Assembly: GCA_002286715.1 (NCBI GenBank) | Contig: NSJX01000038.1 | Coordinates: 124,001-188,000 of the forward strand | From: Dentipellis sp. KUC8613 | Taxonomy: Eukaryota; Basidiomycota; Agaricomycetes; Russulales; Hericiaceae | Length of the DNA: 64,000 nucleotides | Reading direction: 5' to 3' | Shown here: piece by piece, positions 36,008 through 47,201 of the stretch | Position numbering within the stretch: the stretch's first letter is position 1 | Layout: every line of letters starts with the position of its first letter | The notes under the pieces: model-generated | Database searches by the model: none | What the model saw: only the letters and a program-made list of their open reading frames with translations | Told to the model about the DNA's origin: nothing | Made by a program: the position numbers and the translations under genes

Positions 36008-38164
36008 ATGCGCTCTTTCCTTGTCTCGTTTTTGCTCCTCGCTATAGCAGCCGCCTCTCCGGCCCCGCCGCAGATGGTCCTGCGAGAGAAGCGGGACAGC
36101 GTACCCTCCGGTTTCGTGAAGAATGACCCCGCTCCTGCCGATCAAATCCTGCAACTGCGTCTCGGGCTCGTGCAAAGTGACCCGCAGGGGCTCGAGGATG
36201 CGCTTATGGCAGTCAGCACTCCGGGCAACGCGCGCCGTGGACAGTTTCTAAGCAAGGCGGAGGTATTCGCGTTACTTCATCTACATAGTCCGTATTTTGC
36301 TAATCGAATCCTTAGACAGAGGCTTTCGTCGCGCCGAAGCAGGAAACCGTCGATGCTGTTAATTCATTCCTTGCCTCCCAGGGCTTGACCGCGACGAAAT
36401 TCTCACCTGCGGGAGACATGTTGACCGTGAACTTCACCGTCGCACAAGCGAGCAAGGCATTCGCGACCGAGTTCTCGACCTTCACGCACCAGGCATCCGG
36501 GAAGACATCTGTGCGCACGCTCGAGTACTCGATCCCCGCAACGCTGCAGGGCCATCTCGACTTCGTTCACCCTACTGTCACGTAAGAGTTGCCCTGTATG
36601 CGTTGTTGGTGATAACTGTTGAAATTAGCACCCAGATTCACGCAGCCGCTGTCGCGCAAGCCGTTGATGTCTATTCCGCTGCCACCTGCTTCTGCGCGGA
36701 ACTTCTCAAGCAATGCTGTGCCCGCGTCATGCTCATCGACGATCACACCCACGTGCTTGCAAGATCTCTACGGAATACCCACATCAGCGGCGACTGTGCC
36801 AGGAAACCAGCTAGGAGTGTCAGGTTTCATTGACCAGTTCGCAAACCAGGCCGATTTGTCTGTACGTCTTGCATTTGAGATATTGGGATTGAAGCTTCGC
36901 TAACGAGATATCAGACGTTCTTAGCGAACCTGGCACCCAACATTCCTTCTGCCACCACGTTCACACTTCAGACTCTTGATGACGGGGAGAATCCGCAGGA
37001 TGAAGCTGATGCTGGTGACGAAGCCGTGAGACCGAATATTTTCTTTCCTTATGATAACAGCGCTAACTTCATGTTCAGGATCTTGACACACAATACACTG
37101 TCGGAAACGCGCCGGGGGTTCCGGTCACCTTTATCTCGGTTGGAGATGACACTCAAGACGGTGTGAACGGGTTCTTGGACATCATCAACTTTTTACTCGC
37201 CGAGGACAGCCCTCCGCAGGTCCTGACCACAAGTTACGGATCAAATGAGGACGAAGTCTCGTCATCATTGGCGAAGTACGTTATTAGGATTCATCCTAGT
37301 AGCTTCCGCTGACAGGACTCGCACTTATTACCATATAGCCAACTTTGCAACGCATATGCACAACTCGGTGCCCGCGGAACCTCCATCCTTTTCTCGTCGG
37401 GCGACGGCGGTGTGTCAGGTTCGCAGTCAGGCTTATGCCTGACATTCGTGCCCACTTTCCCATCCGGATGTCCTTTGTGAGTTTATTCGCCACCTCAAAG
37501 AGGTACCCTGCGTCTCACTTTAATCCAGCTTGACCTCCGTGGGCGCGACGACCGGGGTACCCGAAACAGCCGCCTCCTTTTCCTCCGGCGGCTTCTCCAA
37601 CACCTTCGCGCAGCCGTCCTACCAATCGGCCGCGGTCAGCGCCTTCCTCGACACGCTCGGCAACACCGACCGCGGGCGGTTCAACACCGGCGGGCGCGGG
37701 TTCCCCGATGTCTCCGCGCAGGGTGACAATGTCGAGATCGTATTCCAGCAAGAAGGCGAGCTCGTAGCTGGCACAAGCTGCTCGAGTCCCATATTCGCGA
37801 GTGTTGTCTCTCTGCTCAACGGCGAGTTGATAGCGGCAGGAAAGCCGGCGCTGGGATTCTTGAACCCCTTCCTGTATTCGACGGGAGCTAGCGCATTGAA
37901 TGACATCACTTCAGGTACGCCTTTGCAACTTCTTCACTACGCCTTCTCGCTTCGTAACGTTCGGCTGATTTGGAATACCAGGGAGTAACCCAGGATGCTT
38001 CACGAACGGATTCCCTGCCGTTACAGGATGGGATCCTGTGAGTCGACTTATGCCACCTCGCGATCTTCTCTGCGATGTCAGTCTTGTTCATATTGGCGCA
38101 AATGCAGGTGACTGGTCTTGGAACGCCCAATTTTGCGAAGCTCAGGACTGCCGTCGGGTTATAA
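36008..38164 (+). CDS. Secreted S53 peptidase (sedolisin), gene 2
   Basis: Tandem paralog of gene 1 with the same domain order and the same intron places. Signal peptide [20 protein letters not shown], activation domain with [20 protein letters not shown], and catalytic residues intact: EADLDTQYT (E-x3-D across an intron), [13 protein letters not shown], and [20 protein letters not shown]. It ends [18 protein letters not shown] at 38164. Differences are scattered substitutions, for example [15 protein letters not shown], with no breaks seen. The pair probably arose by tandem duplication and both look functional. Confidence 0.9.
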
Positions 38165-39316
38165 TCTGCTTTGAGCTTTGTATGAATGTCATGTATGCTA
38201 TATATGTTGATTACAGCTGTGCGCGTTGCCTCATATAACGTGGGTGTCGAGCGGGATCTGCTAGCTCTTGAATGATCTGGATATTCTCGGTATATAGGCC
38301 GCATGACGCCAAAAGACTGATACATCTGATGGGAGGACACAATAATTGCTACACTGGGGATATGAACTAATTGGTACATGAAGGAAGAAAGGATCAAAGC
38401 TCGGAGACGTGCAAGACAAAGTAGAGCGATTGATTACGAGTTGCGCCTATGCTTTGGCTTCTTTGTCTTATTGTCTGGATTGCTGAGATCGCACGCGTTC
38501 TTGAAAGTCCAGTGACGTCCAGGACTGGAATTCCAGGCGTCCAGGCCTGGAAATCTCGATTAACTCGTAGCCTGGACGACTTGCCGCGCCTCCTGGTCCG
38601 TATTTGTCTCGGTATATTCACAAATGTCACGAATATCATTCAATTAAATATTCTGTTTACGCGTTGTTGACCTTTTCGTGGTCATTGCCCAACAACTTCG
38701 AACCTTGCCACATAATCACGTGATAGATATCAGCGTGCACGTGCACGCGTCGCGTCTGCCCTTATCTGCTATCACAGTCACCTCTCCCGCCTGCCCCGTC
38801 CACCTGCCGGCATCATTTCTTTCCTGCTGCAGCATGAATTTTGTATTCTATTGGCGCGGAGCTGAAATGCGATGTTACAGTGAAAATACGGTCAAACCGG
38901 TATGTTCTACAGAACAAGCAATCATAGCATTATCATATTACTAATATAGAGGTACAAGATGGGCACAAGACATGGAGACATGAGAAGGGTGCAACGAGGG
39001 TGTGCGGGTGAGACGACCTGAGACAGGCGCCACGATGGTGCGATGACACGAAAACCACGAAAACCACGCGACGATGTGACGGCACGAGAAGGGAGAGATG
39101 GAGGCATGCAGGCGCGATGAGGGCACAACGCGGCGCGACGAGGCAAGGGCGCGCGGCGGGCGTGAGGGACAACGCGTCACAATATTGCAGGAGCGGTCGT
39201 GCCCTCAATAAGCGCTCTTTCGCACGGGGGCACAATGTTTGTATTCGGCACAGATCTGCCGCTTAGTAAAGCAACGGAAGCAAAAATATATACATAGGGT
39301 TAGGGCTACACCCCTG
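38165..39316. other. Intergenic region between sedolisin 2 and FunK1 copy C
   Basis: About 1.15 kb. No gene. It contains inverted and direct TCCAGG-type short repeats near 38508-38552 and a low-complexity stretch (38945-39180) with short repeats such as acgaaaaccacg twice near 39048. Confidence 0.4.
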
Positions 39317-41055
39317 TCACAGCAAAAATTCCCGATTAGGCAGACCTCTGCACTGCCTCAAGGGCCTGGACAGCCCTGGACAAGTCTGGACAGCCTGGAC
39401 AGCCTGGAAATTCAAGTTCCCGTGTGTCCTCGGATTGCTTGCCGATGCCTTCCGTTTCCTGACTGGTGTGATCGAAGGACCGGCTTCCGTGTTGACGTCC
39501 GCCTCACCCACCATTCGCTCCGACGTCCTTCTAGCGATGCCCGTAGGCATTCGTCGATCCTGGGACGACGAGCCCGCTTCCTGCTCATTGATTCGACCTA
39601 TTGACCTCTTCTGGGAGATCCTCGTTGATGCCCTTCGTGCTGTTGTCGAAGGGCCTGCCTCCGTATCGTTCGGCTCGTTGTTCTCGTCTGGCTCGTCATC
39701 TGTGTGGACACCTTTCGCCCTCTGCATGCCGACGGCGAGCTGTCTTCTTCGCCCTCCTCGGGCGTCACATCTCCATACTCCTCGCGCTGGTCTTCGTCTT
39801 CCTCAACAGTAGTCTCCGGATGCGAGGTGGCCAGAACTCCGGTGCTTGTCACCCTTTCCGCTTGAGGAGACTCGAAGAGACGAAGTTCTGCGTTTCTTCT
39901 CATTTTCTCCGCGACTTCCATGCCTTGATATTCCGGATGCAATCCATGCCAGGTTTGAATTACGTCCGATGCTTCAGCTTCGGTAAGTATAGCAAGAAAA
40001 TCTTCATGGATGCGGTCGAAGTCCCGAGAAGCATAGGTCTCCCAAAGTAACTGACGGAGGCGAAACAGATATCTGCTGAGCGGATGAAAGTACGGCGCAG
40101 TTGATCGCCAGATTATGTTTGTCCAATTGCCTGCAGATCCAAGCAGTTTCAACTTTTCGTTCGCAAGTGCGGCCGGATCTCCTTTCTCGTAAACATCTTT
40201 TATGACCGCCTTCATTGCGTTGGTCTGGGCCGGACTGTCCGACCAGGTTTCTCGAGACCTGCCTGGTCCCTCCCGAGTAAGGCATATCCAGCAAAGCACC
40301 CAGAAGAATGATTCGAGGTCGTGGATAGCATCATGTTTGATGCCAGGCATGGGTTGAGCTGGCACTCCAGCTCCCTTCTCCTGATCCATGAAGTCCGCAA
40401 GCGAAGGCTCCGGAGGCCGATACGGCATGCCCGTCAGCAACTCGTAACTCATGAAAGCGGTCGTTCCCTAAGTATACCAAAACTTTAGGCACGTACAGTC
40501 GCAACAGAATGAAACAAGCTTACCCTTCGTTCATCATCCACAAGCGTTTTTTGAGTTTTATACATGATAGCGTAGTCCAAGTCAATGAGAAGACCTCGAT
40601 TTGGTTTTGGTCAGGCAGGAAGGATAATGTTTCCTGAGCTGATATCACGATGCAAGATGCCCTTCTTGTATAGCGTCTTGTGCCCTTTATCATAGATCAG
40701 TTACCGGATAGAGCTAATGAACAAGGGATGACATACCTGCCACGGCATCATGCACTGCACCTAATAGCTCTGATAAAGAAACAAAGCGCGTAAGAGGCCA
40801 CCCGTAGCTAGACATGACAATACGAGTGTGAATGCGATTTCGAGGTATCCGAGCGCTGTAGTTCCCATCATACTCGAAAAAATCTTCAGCATTCGTTTTC
40901 TTCTTGCAAGACGGCGGTGGATGAGTATCCTCCTGGGGCGTGCCAGTGTTCGTTACCAAAGCCCGCGACTCGTTACATTCGTATAGAGCATGCGCATACT
41001 GAGAACACAAGGAGGGCTCTTCTGCCGCACCCTTCCGATGCGGTATTACATGCAT
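39317..41055 (-). pseudogene. FunK1 kinase copy C, truncated and broken
   Basis: Third FunK1 copy, inverted relative to A and B. From the ATG at 41055 it runs into kinase sequence after about 50 residues: AEDFFEYDGNYSARIPRNRI and HTRIVMSSYGWPLTRFV. The roughly 400-residue N-terminal region of A and B is missing. The catalytic loop HRDISSGNIILPA is followed by a TGA (40611-40613) where copy A has the His of LPSHPKPNRG; LLIDLDYAIMY continues after it. The last big exon (40452 down) holds MSYELLTGMPYRPPEPS, IKHDAIHDLESFFWVLCWI and HGLHPEYQGMEV, then shifts frame near 39730 into the basic tail (STRISQKRSIGRINEQEAGS). The final KKPRRK signal is replaced by sequence from a GGACAGCCT repeat. Several independent breaks make it a pseudogene. 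Confidence 0.85.
39364..39412. repeat. Short tandem repeat, unit near CCTGGACAG
   Basis: About five imperfect 9-nt units (cctggacag and variants) at the very end of FunK1 copy C. The repeat has overwritten the conserved end of the reading frame. Confidence 0.7.
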
Positions 41056-41190
41056 GGGGAATTAGGAGGACAGGCACGTCGTAGGCAAGGTGCTTGGGGA
41101 AGTGAAACACTCGCCGCGTTGGGTTATTGTTCTACTACTTCAACAAGTTGAACACGCAACCAACTGCAAACTCGATAGATACTCCTGTCA
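41056..41190 (-). promoter_or_regulatory. FunK1 copy C promoter remnant
   Basis: Read on the minus strand, this segment contains gtagaacaataacccaacgc, gcgagtgtttcact and cttgcctacgacgt, matching the promoters of copies A and B, plus the shared gCACGTGa motif near 41192. The promoter is therefore kept although the coding sequence is broken. Confidence 0.65.
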
Positions 41191-41257
41191 CGTGCCCGCG
41201 TTTTTCCTTTGATCTTTTCCCGGCAGAGTGCTGAGGCCTATCGAGGCCCCGGTGAAG

Positions 41258-42102
41258 CTCAGTAAAAACGGTTAGTCAACAAATTTGATGAAATTGACTT
41301 CCAATTGACGTTTTGTAGACTTATACCCTCCTCAGTGACTACNNNNNNNNNNNNNNNNNNNNNNNNNNNNNNNNNNNNNNNNNNNNNNNNNNNNNNNNNN
41401 NNNNNNNNNNNNNNNNNNNNNNNNNNNNNNNNNNNNNNNNNNNNNNNNNNNNNNNNNNNNNNNNNNNNNNNNNNNNNNNNNNNNNNNNNNNNNNNNNNNN
41501 NNNNNNNNNNNNNNNNNNNNNNNNNNNNNNNNNNNNNNNNNNNNNNNNNNNNNNNNNNNNNNNNNNNNNNNNNNNNNNNNNNNNNNNNNNNNNNNNNNNN
41601 NNNNNNNNNNNNNNNNNNNNNNNNNNNNNNNNNNNNNNNNNNNNNNNNNNNNNNNNNNNNNNNNNNNNNNNNNNNNNNNNNNNNNNNNNNNNNNNNNNNN
41701 NNNNNNNNNNNNNNNNNNNNNNNNNNNNNNNNNNNNNNNNNNNNNNNNNNNNNNNNNNNNNNNNNNNNNNNNNNNNNNNNNNNNNNNNNNNNNNNNNNNN
41801 NNNNNNNNNNNNNNNNNNNNNNNNNNNNNNNNNNNNNNNNNNNNNNNNNNNNNNNNNNNNNNNNNNNNNNNNNNNNNNNNNNNNNNNNNNNNNNNNNNNN
41901 NNNNNNNNNNNNNNNNNNNNNNNNNNNNNNNNNNNNNNNNNNNNNNNNNNNNNNNNNNNNNNNNNNNNNNNNNNNNNNNNNNNNNNNNNNNNNNNNNNNN
42001 NNNNNNNNNNNNNNNNNGTAGTCACTGAGGAGGGTATAAGTCTACAAAACGTCAATTGGAAGTCAATTTCATCAAATTTGTTGACTAACCGTTTTTACTG
42101 AG
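41258..42102. mobile_element. Probable DNA transposon or MITE with perfect 85-bp terminal inverted repeats; interior unsequenced
   Basis: The left arm (41258-41342) begins CTCAGTAAAAACGGTTAGTC and the right arm (42018-42102) is its exact reverse complement. The 7-bp word GGTGAAG stands directly outside both ends (41251-41257 and 42103-42109), as expected for a target-site duplication. Total span 845 bp, of which 675 are N. The superfamily cannot be named from the ends alone: 7 bp is unusual and the interior is missing. Without the duplication, a mis-joined assembly gap would be an alternative. Confidence 0.7.
41343..42017. other. Assembly gap (675 N)
   Basis: Unsequenced interior of the inverted-repeat element. 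Any open frame shown across it is meaningless. Confidence 0.98.
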
Positions 42103-42109
42103 GGTGAAG

Positions 42110-42870
42110 ACGCTGAGCGAGTCGCATTGCAGCCACGAACGCACGCATATCATGTGTATCCCTGCGGAGCACTCCAACCCCACAAAAAATGAAGTGTATG
42201 CATATATATGTATTCGATTCCAGAACCGCCATCATATATATACATCAGTAGGATCGGCGCATGCATGCATGTGTGGGTGTGTGGTGTATCTACTAAGTAT
42301 GTACCGAGTGCGCCCGCGATACCGGCTATGTGCAGTATATGTATGTACCAGGCCTCGCGGCTCGCGGAGGCATTACACTATTCTGTACGGCGTGCCACGG
42401 GGGGACGTGGCGGACTATGTATGTATGTGTAAGTGTGGGATGGATGATAATGAATGTTGTCGTTGGGTTTTCTGAGCAAGAAGGGAAGCCGCGGCCCGGG
42501 TCGAAGATGTGAAAGAGGATGAAGGGGTGGGCCGGGTGGATTAGATACTGTTATGCGGGTGGATGCGCGGGATTATGAGAGTCGCTTGTGTACGGGGCAT
42601 GTCGTATCATGAAAGGCGAAGAGAAAAATGCGAATGCGGATGGATGGATGGTTGTGCGCGGAGTTGGGGGGAGACTGGAAACTTGAACTTGAAACTTGTA
42701 CTTGATGAGTGATAAGGATACAAGGGGGAAGCGATAGCCGAGAACCGAGAAACGGGAATATGCGACGGGGTGGATATGAACAGACAGCGATGACTGCCAC
42801 GAAAGTGTTAGCAGATCAGAAGAGCTGGGAAAAGTGCACATACCAAACACCAAACACCAGCACCAGCTCC
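42110..42870. other. Intergenic region with simple repeats
   Basis: About 760 nt with TATA/TGTA-rich microsatellite-like stretches (42195-42310) and short repeats of gtatgta near 42340-42430. No gene. Confidence 0.45.
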
Positions 42871-44281
42871 TCACTCCGCTTCCTCCTGGATAGCAGTGAG
42901 CTCCTCCTCGCGCACCACCGCCTCCGCAAGCGCGCTCCGCTTCCTAAACGCCGGCGCGGGCCGCGGCGGGGGCACACGCGACTTCACCGCGCGGCGATCG
43001 CGATGGCGCATGATGAGCGTCGCGACGAGCTGCGGCATGGTGTACACGCGGGGCTCGGGGCTCTGCGGAGAAGGGGGCGGGGAAGGGGCCATGGTGGGCG
43101 AGGTGGGCGGTGTGCGCGGGCCCTCGTCCAGCGCGGGGTCGACGGGCGTGACGTCCATGTTGATGTCCTCCTCCGCACAGGCCGCCCGCGCGGGCAGAGC
43201 GGGGACGGGGGGCGTCGGCGGCGCGTCGAGCGGCGCGGGATTGCAGCCCTGCTCCAGCAGATGCTGCCCCAGGCGGTCCACGAGCAGGCGTTCCTGCACG
43301 TCGAGCTCCTTCCGGGCGCCCTCGTCTTCGCCTTCTACGTCCATGCGCCGCGCCTCGACGTCCGGACTTGCCGAGCGGCGCGAGATGCTGCGGTGCACGG
43401 CGACGGCGAACTGGAGGTCCGCGACGACGCGCTTGCTCTTGCGCACACGCTTTGTGCTGCGCGTGCTCGGGCCGTCGACGCGCAGGATCGGGTGCGGGCT
43501 CGCGCTCTTGCCGGCGCTGGGCTTGCGGCGCGAGGCTGTGAGGAAGCGAGCGAGGCGTAAGTCACGTGCGATGCGCTTTGGGTAGCCCGCGAATGCGGAG
43601 GAAGGAGTTGTGTGGCGGGAGTAGATGGAAGGGAGAAGAGAAGACATGGTACAGTTTGGAAGTTACGGAAAGGCAACAACTGGTGCGAGAGAGGAGTATG
43701 GAGTATGGAGTTGGGAACAAGGTCGAGACGCGAAAGCGGAAATGATAAATTAAGAGCACAAAAGCGTGCGTGGCGAAGCAACTCGACGAAATTGTGGACG
43801 GTGGCAAAGCGAATATGGAAGTAGAGTGGCCCACAAAGCGCGCAGGGTGACACTTACCAGGAGTGTGCAGTGGCGTCTGACACCGCCGCCGGCGACCCTC
43901 TGCAGGACAGGCGCGCTTGGCGCGTGCAGCCGGCACGACATCGATGTCCTCCAATGCAGCTGCGAACGGGTCGAGGTCGTCGTACGCGGAAATCACGTCT
44001 TCTGGTGCACACGGGAACGGGATCGCGCTTTGGCTCGACGTGGACGAGGGTGACGCGCTGGCGCTCGAGAGCGCGACGGTCGCGGCGGCCTTCTTCGAGT
44101 CGAACCGCGGGTACTGCTTTGTCTTTGTCTTCGTTGGCGGCGCGGCGCCTTTTGAACGCTGCGTGTTCGTGCTGTCGCCCAAAGCGAAGAAAGACTTGAC
44201 TTTGGAGCTGTCGGCACGGACGATAGACTGAAGATAATTGGCAGTGTCCGTGGTGCGGACAAAAGACTGGAGATAATGCAT
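42871..44281 (-). CDS. Unknown protein, two exons, Ser/Pro/Arg-rich
   Basis: I do not recognise this gene. Exon 1 (44281-43858) starts MHYLQSFVRTTDTANYLQSI, with an internal near-repeat YLQSFVR/YLQSIVR, and ends TPLHTPG at a perfect GTAAGTG donor. Exon 2 (43535-42871) begins behind a CTCACAG acceptor with a GTGACTTAC branch-like site. The phases fit and the two exons total 363 codons. Exon 2 has basic stretches (TKRVRKSKRVVADLQFAVAV), acidic DVEGEDEGARKELD, a Pro-rich SPPPSPQSPEP segment and the end VVREEELTAIQEEAE. Many Ser/Thr-Pro sites suggest regulation by phosphorylation (inference). The 322-nt intron is long for this window. An alternative is a separate gene starting MSSLLPSIYS at 43647. 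Confidence 0.6.
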
Positions 44282-45486
44282 GGCGTTGGTCGGTGTCGTC
44301 GGTGTCTGGCGGAGGGCGGGGGCGGGGGAAAGAGAGTGGGGATGGTACTGGGTTATAAGGCGAGGTGATGGCGTGAAAGGCCGCAGGGGCGTGTCCCCAA
44401 ATACACCGCGTAAATAGACACAAATATTCCCTCTGGCCGCGTTTCGTGCAGCAGACCCTTCGAGTCTAGTTTACTTCCGTCTATGAACCCTCTTCTATGA
44501 ACCTTTATCGCAGATAGAACGCCTCTGGCGTCGCGCCTGTTGTGCATGTTCCGGCGCAGCGCAACGATCCGTATCAGCCGCTCGTACTATCCCAAACAAT
44601 GCGTGCGCATCCTTCACGAGCCGAGATTTCGCCTCGATGCCCCAAGAAAAATCGTGGGACATCTCGTACGCCAATCGCTGTCGACCTCCAAGGCAACAAA
44701 TTGTCTTTCGACGCGACCTGACACGCGAACCACGATATTCTTTCAAGACAGCGTCGCACGTGACTTTCACTTTCGTTCATTCATCGACACGGCTACGGTC
44801 TCGACTAGATCTATCTAGTCGGCCCTATGCTCCGTGTTTGTAGACGAAGATAAAGTCGGCTAGCCGAAGTCAATTGGACGGCCCTTCATTCTGCGCATCC
44901 CCGTAATTGGATCGTCGAGTCTCCTTTGAGGTTCTGACCACCGCCTCTTCCCAAGAATACGCAGGTACACATACCATACTTCGGCTACTGGACGATGCAT
45001 CTCGATCCTAGAAAGATTGTTTTGAAATGGAAAAGAGCTTGCGGTGACAGTCGCGCCGTTCAAGCGGTTATTTACCCCACAATGTGCCTGGGTCGTTGTG
45101 GCGTTGTAAGCCGTAAATCGATTATCGGCGCAGCAGACCGCGCAGACGCTTGTCGCTCTTGGCTCTACACCACATGCAATGTCAGACACCCCCTCGACCA
45201 TCTGACCATCGACGCGCTCGATGGCGACGCCCCTTGCACGCGATATCACGGCGTAGACAGACCGGAGAATATACGCTGATGCTGGGCGTGAGCTCTGATT
45301 ATGTCAGCGCCAGCAGTAACGTTCAGGAAGAGAAAACTTCTGTTCTTCTGCTTCAGCGACCATTCATTGCAACCCGCAAAGTCCTGCAGAGCTGCTCTTA
45401 CCCTAGCGAGCTCGGTTCTCTATGGTCCCGTAATTCGTCGATTTACCCGATTACAACCCACGCTCCTTGCTTGTCTGATATATTAT
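44282..45486. other. Intergenic region, no supported gene
   Basis: About 1.2 kb. Minus-strand frames at 44495-44770 and 44860-45249 (the latter ending MRRMKGRPIDFG) are open but show no domain, so they are not called. Confidence 0.35.
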
Positions 45487-47201
45487 GGCCTCCGGTTCAA
45501 GTGAGTACATTCATTGTGTCTCATCATACACCTCACAGAACATACTCGCTAGCTCCATCTCTGCCTCTCTCTACCCCTCCGACCTCGTGAGTCTGTTTGT
45601 TGTTTAATATACTAATTGACGTTTTAAAACCCCGTTCAGGCCCGCGGCTCCTGCCTCTCCTACTTCGTCTCCACCGACGTCGACTCCTCCCCCTTCTTCT
45701 ACATCTTCTTCCTCCAGCACCACAACCACTTCTTCCACCTCTTCTAGCAGCTCGTCTTCCTCGAGCAGTGAAACTTCAACTTCCACAACCAGTTCAAGCT
45801 CGTCGTTCTCGTCGTCATCTTCGTCGACTCCGGCCGCTGCCAGCAGCCCGTCATCAACACCGCCCACCTCGGCCGCTCCGACCTCCTCGACCCCCTCTCA
45901 GACGTTCTCGACACATTTCCAAGTCGGCACATCCAATGGCATCGTCTTCACCGAGACGTCGATTGCGACCATCAGCGGCCCCACCGCGTCTGGGGGTGCC
46001 GCCAACCGATCTTCTGGCGGGTAAGTCCCCACAGCTGCCCACTACCCATCAAATTCACATACCCCACCTCCCCAGCTTCTTCCACAACAAAGGCGCCGTC
46101 GCGGGCGTGTTCACCGTCGTCGGCCTCGTCGTCGCCGTGATCGCCGTCGTGCTCGTCACGAGCGCCGTCCGGCGGCGGCGCGCGAAGAAGTTCGACAAGG
46201 AGATCGACGAGGCCGCCGCCGAAGCCGCCGCCGCGCACGGGCCCGACTTCGACGACTACGACTACACGTCCGGCAACACGGGCTACGGCGGGTACTCGGA
46301 CGGGAGCCACGGAACCTTCGCGCAGCCGCCGATGTCGCACAGCGGCGAGGCGTACCGCATGGCGGACATGGCGCCGCAGAACTACTACAGCGACGCGTCC
46401 TCGACGACGGGCGTCGGCGCCGGCGCGGCAGGCATCGGCGCGGCGGTCGGCGCGGCGGCGATGCAGCGCGCGCGCAGCAGCCGCCGCGACACGCAGGACC
46501 CGTACCTCAAGTTCGGCACCGCGGGCGCGCCCGACCCCGCGCAGTACGACGCGCCGCCGCCCGACTCGACGCTGCGCTACCGCGGGAACGCCGCGGGCGA
46601 CAACCCGAGCTTCGACATCCTCGAGGCGGCCGGGCTCGGCGGCGTCAGCGGCGGCGATCCCTATGCGATTGCGCGCGGGCCGTCGATGCGCGGCACGGGC
46701 GCGGGCATGCCCGACCCCGGCATCGCGCGCAACCAGTCGCTGTCCGGCCGCGACGCGCTCAGCAGCGAGAGCCACTATTCCGGCGGCAGTGCCCAGATGC
46801 CGCAGCCGCAGTCGCAGCCGCCGTTCGCGTCGTATTATGGCCAGCAGCCGCAACAGCCGCCAGCTCAGTATGGGAACGTGCCCCCGCAGCAGCCGGAGCC
46901 GTCGCCGTACGATGGATACCTCGACGCGGCGCCCATGATGCCGAACCCGCACTCGCCTGGCATCCCGGACATGCCGCGCGCGTCGACGCCCGAGAGCGAG
47001 GAGCTCCCGCCTCACGGGAGCCATAGCCATACGCCGCTGCAGGACCACGAGCATGACCACGAGCACGAGGACAGCCAGGACGAGGACGAGGATGACGGGT
47101 ATGATAGTGGGCGGAGGGTGTTGCGCGTGCGTGTTTCGTTTGCATCTATCTGCCTGGATGCTGATTTTGATTCTGATGATTTGCAGGTCGCGAACGAGTA
47201 A
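45487..47201 (+). CDS. Ser/Thr-rich single-pass membrane protein
   Basis: The ectodomain frame from about 45645 to 46020 is almost only Ser, Thr, Pro and Ala, typical of a heavily O-glycosylated, mucin-like cell-surface protein, then TFSTHFQVGTSNGIVFTETS. An intron at about 46022-46077 leads to FFHNKGAVAGVFTVVGLVVA with VIAVVLVTSAVRRRRAKKFD, which is one membrane helix followed by a basic stop-transfer. The cytosolic tail is long and Gly/Ala/Pro/Tyr-rich (QDPYLKFGTAGAPDPAQYD) with His/Glu/Asp runs near 47040-47095. A last intron (about 47126-47186) gives the end RRVLRVANE, stop at 47201. It could be a surface sensor or scaffold (inference). The first exon is uncertain: the ATG at 45493 does not join in frame by any simple splice I tried. 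Confidence 0.7.

Noticed and set aside
39297..39308. GGGTTAGGG telomere-like word
   Set aside because: A single short occurrence inside the window, not an array, and likely chance.
41305..42055. Mirror-image open frames across the N gap
   Set aside because: They consist of N translated as X between two inverted-repeat arms and carry no information.
42709..43560. 283-codon plus-strand frame over the unknown minus-strand gene
   Set aside because: Arg/His/Gly-rich shadow with no domain. The minus-strand two-exon model fits splice signals and phase.
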